Source of the DNA: Dehalococcoidia bacterium
GTDB taxonomy: Bacteria > Chloroflexota > Dehalococcoidia > Dehalococcoidales > RBG-16-60-22
Assembly (NCBI GenBank): GCA_013202615.1
Contig: JABMRL010000154.1
Coordinates: 1 to 6,298 of the forward strand
Reading direction: 5' to 3'
Length of the DNA: 6,298 nucleotides
Shown here in pieces: positions 1 through 5,267 of this stretch. The notes under the pieces are model-generated. The model did no database searches. It had not been told where the DNA came from and worked only from the letters and a program-made list of their open reading frames with translations. Position numbers and translations under genes: made by a program. The first letter of the stretch is position 1; every line of letters starts with the position of its first letter.

Positions 1-26
1 CCATTAAAACATAAACGGGATTTTGA

Positions 27-1151
27 ATGAGTAAATTTGTCTGCACGGAATGCCGGGCATCATATCCACTGGAGGAACCGCGGTGGCGGTGCGACTGCGG
101 CGGCGTCCTGGACATTGACTTTCAACCGGTCTTCGACCCGACCCGGATAAAACGGAGAAAGCCAAACATGTGGCGCTACCGTGAGGCAATTCCTCTGGAA
201 GATAACGCCTTCATTACTTCTTTCGAGGAAGGGTTCACCCCACTGACCGAAGTCATGATTGATGGCAAAGCCGTCTTCATCAAACAGGACCAGCTGTTCC
301 CCACCGGCTCTTACAAGGACAGGGGTGCCTCCGTCCTCATCAGCAAGGTGAAGGAGCTGGGCATAAAAGAGGTGGTTGAGGATTCCTCCGGTAATGCCGG
401 CTCGGCAATTGCCGCCTACTGCGCCCAGGCCGGCATTGGCTGCCACATTTATGCACCTGAAAATACCTCCGCAGGAAAACTGGCTCAGGTACAGTTTTAC
501 GGTGCAGAACTGCATAAGATACCGGGAACCAGGGAGGACACGGCACAGGCAGCTTTACTGGCCGCCGAGAAGATTTATTACGCCAGCCACGCCTGGAACC
601 CGTTCTTCTTCCACGGCACCAAAACCTTCGCTTTTGAAATCAGCGAGCAGCTTGGCTGGAAATCACCCGACACCGTTATCCTGCCCGTGGGCAACGGAAC
701 GCTTCTGCTTGGCGCCGACATCGGCTTCAGGGAACTGCTGCGGGCGGGAATCCTCGACCGTCTGCCTCGAATAATCGGCGTGCAGGCCGAAAACTGCGCC
801 CCTCTTTACCGCGCTTATCAGGAAAACCGGGCGGAAGTCCCGCCGATAGAAACGAAAGAAACACTGGCCGAGGGCATCGCCATTGCCCGGCCGGCGAGAG
901 GCCGGCAAATCATTGACGCCGTCCGGCAGACCGGCGGTGAATTTATAACTGTCAGCGAGGATGAAATCAGGAAGGCGCTGGTGGAAATCTGCGGCCAGGG
1001 CTACTACATTGAGCCCACCTCGGCGGCGGCCATCGCCGGCGTAAAGAAATACCTTCCCGGTTCAAGCCAGGGGGAAGTCATTGTCTCCGCTTTCACCGGA
1101 CACGGCCTTAAAGCCACCGAGAAGATGCTGAAACTGATATCCCGTCCTTGA
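27..1151 (+). CDS. thrC: Threonine synthase (PLP-dependent, zinc-ribbon N-terminus)
   Basis: Predicted cytoplasmic enzyme of 374 aa that converts O-phosphohomoserine to threonine and phosphate, the last step of threonine synthesis. Seen in the sequence: an N-terminal zinc ribbon with Cys6, Cys9, Cys22 and Cys24; the PLP Schiff-base motif PTGSYKDRG with Lys97; an Ser/Gly/Asn loop DSSGNAGSA at 119-127; the PLP phosphate-binding motif PVGNGTLLLG at 220-229; EPTSAAAIAG at 329-338; and the typical threonine synthase C-terminal motif TGHGLKA at 357-363. The length fits the shorter bacterial class. The start is well fixed, because an in-frame TGA at 24-26 directly precedes ATG 27; the Shine-Dalgarno site is weak (cggga, about 6 bases upstream). 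A strong promoter directly after it suggests it is transcribed separately from the downstream genes. Alternative: another fold-type II PLP enzyme of the threonine synthase-like group, but the zinc ribbon plus TGHGLK favours threonine synthase. Confidence 0.88.
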   Translation: MSKFVCTECRASYPLEEPRWRCDCGGVLDIDFQPVFDPTRIKRRKPNMWRYREAIPLEDNAFITSFEEGFTPLTEVMIDGKAVFIKQDQLFPTGSYKDRGASVLISKVKELGIKEVVEDSSGNAGSAIAAYCAQAGIGCHIYAPENTSAGKLAQVQFYGAELHKIPGTREDTAQAALLAAEKIYYASHAWNPFFFHGTKTFAFEISEQLGWKSPDTVILPVGNGTLLLGADIGFRELLRAGILDRLPRIIGVQAENCAPLYRAYQENRAEVPPIETKETLAEGIAIARPARGRQIIDAVRQTGGEFITVSEDEIRKALVEICGQGYYIEPTSAAAIAGVKKYLPGSSQGEVIVSAFTGHGLKATEKMLKLISRP

Positions 1152-1178
1152 CAGACAATGACCTTAAATGTATATAAT
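1148..1178 (+). promoter_or_regulatory. Sigma70-type promoter for the PAL-like gene (and perhaps the genes after it)
   Basis: A perfect -35 hexamer TTGACA lies at 1148-1153 and a perfect -10 hexamer TATAAT at 1173-1178, 19 bases apart. The overlapping TATATA at 1171-1176 would give the optimal 17-base spacing. The -35 box overlaps the stop codon (TGA 1149-1151) of the threonine synthase gene. Transcription would begin near 1184-1187, leaving a leader of about 78 bases before ATG 1264. Both hexamers matching consensus in the only sizeable gap upstream of a gene with a strong ribosome binding site makes chance unlikely. Confidence 0.75.
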
Positions 1179-1189
1179 GCAGCGGATTT

Positions 1190-1223
1190 TCGCGGTCGAT
1201 TCTCTCATGCGAAAGAACCGCGA
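1190..1223 (+). promoter_or_regulatory. Leader hairpin between promoter and PAL-like gene
   Basis: TCGCGGT at 1190-1196 is the exact reverse complement of ACCGCGA at 1217-1223, giving a 7-bp GC-rich stem. Inside it, TTCTCTC (1200-1206) can pair with GAAAGAA (1211-1217) with one mismatch, as an extension or an alternative stem. It sits just after the predicted transcription start. No T-run follows, so it is not a standard intrinsic terminator. It could be a protein operator, an mRNA-stabilising 5' stem, or a factor-dependent end for the threonine synthase transcript. Function is not shown by the sequence. Confidence 0.4.
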
Positions 1224-1263
1224 TAGTTCGAGTATTCAGTAAGGTAGAAGGAGGTATTATTGC

Positions 1264-2199
1264 ATGGCTTACGGTTCTGGTAAATATACGTACGAACTGG
1301 TTGATGGGTGGGCTAAATATCCTGAAGGCTGGTCGATACTTGACGTCGGCGGCATCGCCATCGACAAGCAGGACAGGGTGTATGTTTTCAATCGCAGCGA
1401 CCACCCCCTGATGATATTCGACCGCGAGGGAAACATGCAGGCCACCTGGGGAGAAGGAGTATTCAAGCGGGCGCACGGCAGCTGCATCGACCCTGAAGGG
1501 AACATCTACTGCACCGATGATTTTAATCACACCGTACGCAAATTCACTGCCGATGGCAAGCTGCTTATGACCCTCGGCACCGAGGACAAGCCATCGGACA
1601 CCGGTTACGTTAATATGTTCGACTTCTTTGCCAGCCTGGTGTCCATCACCAAAGGCGGCGGGCCATTCAACCGGCCCACCGGCGTCGCCATCGGCCCATC
1701 AGGCAACATTTACGTTGCCGATGGCTACGGCAACGCCGAGGTTCACAAATTCAGCAGCGATGGCAAGTACCTGTTTTCCTGGGGTGGACCGGGCACCGGC
1801 CCGAGCCAGTTCCGCCTGCCCCATAACATCTGGGTGGATAAAAAGGAGCGGGTCTGGATTCCCGACCGGGAAAACAGCCGCATTCAGATATTTGACGGTG
1901 AGGGCAAACTGCTCGATATGTGGACCGACCAGCTCCGCCCCACCGACCTTTTCATCGACGACGATGATATTGTCTATATCTCCGACCTGGCGGACAGGGT
2001 TCGCATTTACACAATAGACGGTAAGCTGCTGTCCGAATGGGCTGCGGAAGGAATGGACCGGGAGAAGGCCTTATTCATCGCTCCCCACGCCATCGCCGTT
2101 GATTCTCAGGGCAGTATCTACGTTGGCGAGGTTGCCTACACCGGCTTTAAAATCGACAAAGGACCGAGGGCGATTCAGAAATTTAGTCGGAAAGCCTAG
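1264..2199 (+). CDS. Six-bladed NHL propeller, peptidyl-alpha-hydroxyglycine alpha-amidating lyase (PAL)-like
   Basis: A 311-aa protein of six NHL-type repeats (about residues 24-62, 66-105, 134-174, 180-221, 224-262, 270-308) that should close into one beta-propeller. No signal peptide or membrane segment, so probably cytoplasmic. Beyond the fold, it keeps the PAL active-site pattern: Arg44 and His47 in FNRSDHP (animal PAL has HRGDH), Tyr155 in DGYGN, three zinc-ligand candidates His71 (RAHGSCID), His187 (LPHNIWVD) and His275 (APHAIAVD), and the PAL-like block DRENSRIQIF at 201-210. PAL cleaves N-acyl-alpha-hydroxyglycine to an amide and glyoxylate. No monooxygenase partner is visible, so the bacterial substrate is unknown. 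About 28 extra residues (106-133) separate blades 2 and 3. The start has a strong Shine-Dalgarno AAGGAGGT at 1248-1255, 8 bases upstream. It has its own promoter and lies 116 bases before the UxaA-type genes. Alternative: a non-enzymatic NHL scaffold, made less likely by the conserved residues. Confidence 0.8.
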   Translation: MAYGSGKYTYELVDGWAKYPEGWSILDVGGIAIDKQDRVYVFNRSDHPLMIFDREGNMQATWGEGVFKRAHGSCIDPEGNIYCTDDFNHTVRKFTADGKLLMTLGTEDKPSDTGYVNMFDFFASLVSITKGGGPFNRPTGVAIGPSGNIYVADGYGNAEVHKFSSDGKYLFSWGGPGTGPSQFRLPHNIWVDKKERVWIPDRENSRIQIFDGEGKLLDMWTDQLRPTDLFIDDDDIVYISDLADRVRIYTIDGKLLSEWAAEGMDREKALFIAPHAIAVDSQGSIYVGEVAYTGFKIDKGPRAIQKFSRKA

Positions 2200-2276
2200 A
2201 AACCTGTATCCGGCAGTGGCCGAAAGCGCATTGCGGGTCATGCTCAATACTCCTTATCCAGCAATTTAGCGAAAAC

Positions 2277-2309
2277 TAATCTGCCTGAAAAAGGCCAGAT
2301 TAAGGAGGA
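2277..2309 (+). promoter_or_regulatory. Hairpin abutting the Shine-Dalgarno site of the SAF-domain gene
   Basis: TAATCTG (2277-2283) pairs exactly with CAGATTA (2296-2302); CC at 2284-2285 can also pair with GG at 2293-2294 if C2295 is bulged, leaving a small A-rich loop. The last stem base is the first A of the Shine-Dalgarno AAGGAGGA (2302-2309), which is 6 bases before ATG 2316. This arrangement could tune initiation for the downstream pair. On the other strand the same stem is followed by a short T-run, but no minus-strand gene needs a terminator there. The rest of the 2200-2315 spacer shows only a poor promoter candidate (TTGCGG 2231-2236, TTATCC 2254-2259) and a 4-bp stem at 2211-2222. 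Confidence 0.35.
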
Positions 2310-2315
2310 TGCAAT

Positions 2316-2615
2316 ATGATGAAAAGAGCCATGAGGATTAACCCCGATGATAATACCGCCACCGCCCTCAACGATATTGAGGCCGGAGAAACCATCAGCC
2401 TGGTTTCAAAGTCGGGGCCGGTGGGGGAAATGACCGCCAGCCAGGCGGTACCATTCGGACACAAACTGGCCGTTGTTGATGTCAAGAATGGTGAAAAGAT
2501 TTTAAAGTACGGGGAGGTTATCGGACTTGCCACCCGGCCGATAGGCAAGGGTGAGTATGTTCACACACATAATGTCGAAAGCGCGCTCCTTCCCGGCGCC
2601 AGGGAGGCAAAATAA
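2316..2615 (+). CDS. SAF-domain small subunit of a UxaA/SuyA-family lyase
   Basis: A 99-aa protein formed almost entirely of one SAF domain, the small module found at the N-terminus of altronate dehydratase (UxaA) and galactarate dehydratase (GarD), or as a separate chain in sulfolactate sulfo-lyase (SuyA). Family signatures visible: DDNTATALNDIEAGE (11-25), PFGHKLAVVDVKNGE (46-60), KYGEVIGLAT (64-73) and the terminal GEYVHTHNVES (78-88), where His83 and His85 are candidate active-site residues. Two ATG codons stand in tandem (2316 and 2319); the Shine-Dalgarno AAGGAGGA at 2302-2309 is 6 or 9 bases away, so either could be used. Its stop TAA shares its last base with the ATG of the large subunit, which implies translational coupling and a heteromeric enzyme. 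Family membership is clear; the exact substrate is not. Confidence 0.9.
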   Translation: MMKRAMRINPDDNTATALNDIEAGETISLVSKSGPVGEMTASQAVPFGHKLAVVDVKNGEKILKYGEVIGLATRPIGKGEYVHTHNVESALLPGAREAK

Positions 2616-3814
2616 TGGAATTTCTGGGCTATGAAAGACCTGATGGTTCAGCCGGCATACGCAACTACGTGGCCGTCATCTCAAGCGGCCGCTGCGCCAA
2701 CGAAATGGCCGCTACCATTGCTGATGCGGTACCGGGTGCCGTGCCTGTCATCCATACCCATGTCTGCGTCCGCTTTAAAGATGATAATGAAAAAGCACTG
2801 CGAGTGCTGTCCGGCATAGGCAGCAGTCCCAATGTCGCCGCCGCCGTTGTGGTCGGCGTCGGTTGTGAGAACCCTTCACCAGCCATCATCGCCGGCGAGA
2901 TTGCCAAATCCAAGAAGCCGGTTAAAGTCCTTACTATAATGGAGAGCGACGGCTTTCAGAGTTTCATGGACGAGGGGCTGGCCACGACCCGCAGTATGGT
3001 CGCCGAAGCATCCAGGCTACAGCGCAAGCCATTTCCTCTGAGTTACCTGACTCTGGGCGTGAAATGCGGTGGTTCCAGCGCCGTATCGGGCATTGCCGGC
3101 AACGCGGCCACCGGTAAAGTATTCGACCGGTTAATTGCCGAAGGTGGCACCGCTATTTTCTCGGAAACCACCGAGGTCATCGGTGCCGACCATCTGCTGG
3201 CCAAAAGGGCAGTAAATGAAACGGTGGCAAACAAGTTTCGTGAGATGGTAGAGCGCCAGGAGGCAATAATTAAAGCCTCCGGAGAGGATATCAGAGGCAC
3301 CCAGCCCACCCGCGGTAACATCTCCGAAGGCCTGACCACAATTGAAGATAAATCATTAGGAGCGATGGCCAAAAGCGGAACTTCTCCAATACAGGGTGTC
3401 CTGGAGTACGCGGAGAAACCGCCGGGCAAAGGACTGTACTTCATGGACGGAACCGCCATGACCAGCGAACTCATCAGCAGCGAAGCGGCCGCCGGGGCGC
3501 ATATTCACATTTACAATGTCGGCGGCGGGGTCTCCTCAAGTTTTCGCTGCGCGCCCGGCTGGATGGGTGATATCCCGTTTATCCCTCAAATCTCGGTGGT
3601 CAGCCGTCAGAGCAAGCCACGGGACAGCCAGGAAAAGGATTTCTTCGATATCTATGCCGACACCGTTGTCGAAGGCACGGAATCGGTTGACGAAGTGGCC
3701 GACCGCTTTTTCGACGAGGTTATCGCCGTTGCCTCGGGCAAGCTGACCAAGCGAGAGATGCGCCGGGGCTACCGCGAGCCCATAGTCTTATATAGCACCG
3801 GCCCAATATTATAA
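2615..3814 (+). CDS. UxaA/GarD/SuyB-family lyase (dehydratase), large catalytic subunit
   Basis: A 399-aa catalytic chain; with the 99-aa SAF chain the total of 498 aa matches one-chain UxaA and GarD. Known members dehydrate sugar acids (altronate, galactarate) or remove sulfite from 3-sulfolactate (SuyAB). Seen: GYERPDGSAGIRNYVAVI at 5-22 with Cys27, IHTHVC with Cys51, VGCENPSP with Cys84, KCGGSSAVSGIAGN at 150-163 with Cys151, GGTAIFSETTEVIG at 177-190, and RGNISEGLTTIEDKSLG at 233-249. The four cysteines and His47/His49 are the likely metal or cluster region. Oddities: the family's usual KCGGSD has Ser155 instead of Asp, and the C-terminal region (IYNVGGGVSSSF, 299-310, and PFIPQISVVS, 321-330) departs from the TTGRGTP and PVIKVxxN-type motifs of sugar-acid dehydratases, which suggests a non-standard substrate. 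Start supported by GGGAGG at 2602-2607, 7 bases upstream, and by the TAATG overlap. Confidence 0.88.
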   Translation: MEFLGYERPDGSAGIRNYVAVISSGRCANEMAATIADAVPGAVPVIHTHVCVRFKDDNEKALRVLSGIGSSPNVAAAVVVGVGCENPSPAIIAGEIAKSKKPVKVLTIMESDGFQSFMDEGLATTRSMVAEASRLQRKPFPLSYLTLGVKCGGSSAVSGIAGNAATGKVFDRLIAEGGTAIFSETTEVIGADHLLAKRAVNETVANKFREMVERQEAIIKASGEDIRGTQPTRGNISEGLTTIEDKSLGAMAKSGTSPIQGVLEYAEKPPGKGLYFMDGTAMTSELISSEAAAGAHIHIYNVGGGVSSSFRCAPGWMGDIPFIPQISVVSRQSKPRDSQEKDFFDIYADTVVEGTESVDEVADRFFDEVIAVASGKLTKREMRRGYREPIVLYSTGPIL

Positions 3815-3837
3815 GGAAACGCGATAATGGATTTCGC

Positions 3838-3867
3838 TTGACATGGCACGACTCTTTGTCAGAAGAT
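3838..3867 (+). promoter_or_regulatory. Possible weak promoter or operator before the LarA-family gene
   Basis: The 96-base gap 3815-3910 contains a perfect -35 hexamer TTGACA at 3838-3843, but the best -10 at fitting distance is only GAAGAT (3862-3867, 18-base spacing, 3 of 6 matches). TGACA (3839-3843) and TGTCA (3857-3861) form an inverted repeat with a 13-base spacer that overlaps this site and could be an operator for a dimeric regulator. A GATAAT at 3823-3828 lacks a -35 partner. The gene may instead be read through from upstream. Confidence 0.3.
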
Positions 3868-3910
3868 AGGCTAACTTAACCGCATTGTAGATAAAAAAGG
3901 AGGTACAACC

Positions 3911-5188
3911 ATGATTGTCAAGGTGCCGCAGTTCCCCTGGTACGGTGACACCGAGCTGGAACTTGAGCTTCCCGATTCCTGGGAGGTGATTGTCCCCAGA
4001 ATGGCGGGAGAGAAAGCCCCCAAACTGTCTGATGGGCAGATAAAAGACGCGCTCCGCAAGCCCATAGGGACACCGCGCCTTGCCGAGATGGCCAAAGGGA
4101 AAAAAGACGTATGCATTATCTTTGATGACCTCACCCGACCGACCAAAATCGACAAGATTGTCCCGCATGTTCTGGATGAACTGCACGAGGGAGGCATCAA
4201 AGACGAGAACATCAGGTTTATCGCCGCCCTCGGTCTCCACGGCGCGATGAAACTCATGGACTTCCAGAAAAAGCTGGGCGAGGACATTCCCCAGAAGTAC
4301 CTCGTCTTCAACCATAATCCATACGAAAACTGCACCTACCTGGGTGACACCTCGCGCGGCATCCCGGTCGAGGTGAACAGCGAGTTCATGGCCTGCGACC
4401 TGAAGATATCCATCGGGTCACTGGTGCCCCACCCCAGCGCCGGTTTCGGCGGCGGCGGTAAGATGATTTTACCCGGCGTGTCGAGCACCAGGTCCATTGC
4501 CGCCAATCACGGCGGCCTGTGCACAATTTCCGAAACTGGCACTATGGTGCTGGATGGATGGGGCAGAGTGGACGACAACGTCCAGAGGCTGGACATGGAG
4601 GAAATCGCCCGTATGGCGGGGCTTGATTTCTCCATAAATGCCCTGGTGAACATCGACCGGGATACCATCGGACTCTACTGCGGTGACCTGGTTGAAGCCC
4701 AGCGTGAGGGCGTGAAAATGGGCCGCAAAGTCTACGCCTGCGAGGCGCCGAGTGATGCCGACATCGTCGTGGCCAATTCCTATGCCAAAGCCAATGAGGC
4801 GGCACTGGTGGCAGGGCTGGGCAGCAAAATACTCAAGGAGTCCGGCGGCGACCTCGTCGTCATCGGTAACATCCCCGAGGGGCAGATATGCCACTACCTT
4901 GCCCGCAGCTTTGGCAAGACTATCGGTGGTCAGCTCTACGGGGCTCATAAGAAACTGCCCGCCCGGGTGAAGCGTATGTACGCCCTCGGTCCATATATTG
5001 ACAAGGCCGGGCTCGACTGGATTGGCCCGATTGACCTGATTACCATCCTCAACAGCTGGGCTGAGATACTGGCCGAACTGAAAAAGAACCACGGCGACAA
5101 GGCGAAAGCAGTGGTCGTACCCGACGGCTCGCTGCAGTACTTCCCTCACAGCGGCATGCCCAAAGGCCCTGCCGTTCCCGGCGACTAA
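3911..5188 (+). CDS. larA: LarA-family nickel-pincer 2-hydroxyacid racemase/epimerase (complete)
   Basis: A 425-aa cytoplasmic enzyme of the lactate racemase (LarA, DUF2088) family. These enzymes invert alpha-hydroxyacids by hydride transfer using a nickel-pincer nucleotide bound to a lysine. Active-site pattern seen: FDDLTRPT at 71-78 (Asp73 and Arg76, matching DxTRP in LarA), His110 in GLHGAM and His174 in VPHP (the two acid/base histidines), Lys184 in GGGGKMILPG (covalent cofactor attachment), His200 in AANH (nickel ligand), and Lys293 in YAKANE (substrate region). The first three-quarters and C-terminal domain are intact and the length is normal. A strong Shine-Dalgarno AAGGAGGT at 3897-3904, 6 bases upstream, fixes the start. 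It follows the UxaA-type genes on the same strand and ends 20 bases before a terminator. The substrate is not necessarily lactate: the family also includes racemases and epimerases for other hydroxyacids. The cofactor genes larB, larC and larE are not in the window. Confidence 0.87.
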   Translation: MIVKVPQFPWYGDTELELELPDSWEVIVPRMAGEKAPKLSDGQIKDALRKPIGTPRLAEMAKGKKDVCIIFDDLTRPTKIDKIVPHVLDELHEGGIKDENIRFIAALGLHGAMKLMDFQKKLGEDIPQKYLVFNHNPYENCTYLGDTSRGIPVEVNSEFMACDLKISIGSLVPHPSAGFGGGGKMILPGVSSTRSIAANHGGLCTISETGTMVLDGWGRVDDNVQRLDMEEIARMAGLDFSINALVNIDRDTIGLYCGDLVEAQREGVKMGRKVYACEAPSDADIVVANSYAKANEAALVAGLGSKILKESGGDLVVIGNIPEGQICHYLARSFGKTIGGQLYGAHKKLPARVKRMYALGPYIDKAGLDWIGPIDLITILNSWAEILAELKKNHGDKAKAVVVPDGSLQYFPHSGMPKGPAVPGD

Positions 5189-5207
5189 ATATCCCGAAAC
5201 GAGATAA

Positions 5208-5248
5208 AAGGCAGGGTGCCGGCGAAAAACCAACCGACACCCTGCTTT
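5208..5248. terminator. Bidirectional rho-independent terminator between convergent LarA genes
   Basis: GCAGGGTG (5211-5218) pairs perfectly with CACCCTGC (5238-5245). After one mismatch (C5219/A5237), CGG (5220-5222) pairs with CCG (5234-5236), leaving an 11-base loop. Outward, a G-T wobble and two A-T pairs extend the stem to 5208-5248. The + strand continues with TTTATTTAT; the minus strand continues with CTTTTATC. It therefore can stop transcripts from both sides and lies 19 bases from each stop codon. Confidence 0.9.
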
Positions 5249-5267
5249 ATTTATGTCCCTTTCCGGC

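Noticed and set aside
60..515. Minus-strand open frame opposite the threonine synthase gene
   Set aside because: The plus strand carries the zinc ribbon and PLP lysine motif in this interval; the minus frame has no recognised motif.
1108..1530. Minus-strand open frame of 140 codons across the promoter and start of the PAL-like gene
   Set aside because: It overlaps the convincing promoter and propeller coding sequence, and shows no domain.
2211..2222. Possible terminator after the PAL-like gene (CGGC/GCCG)
   Set aside because: Only a 4-bp stem with no T-run; too weak to call a terminator.
2231..2259. Promoter before the SAF-domain gene (TTGCGG, TTATCC)
   Set aside because: The -10 box is a poor match and no other support is visible; cannot be told from chance.
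3809..4335. Two minus-strand open frames (168 and 154 codons) opposite the LarA N-terminus
   Set aside because: Both are antisense shadows of a well supported coding region; neither gives a recognisable protein.
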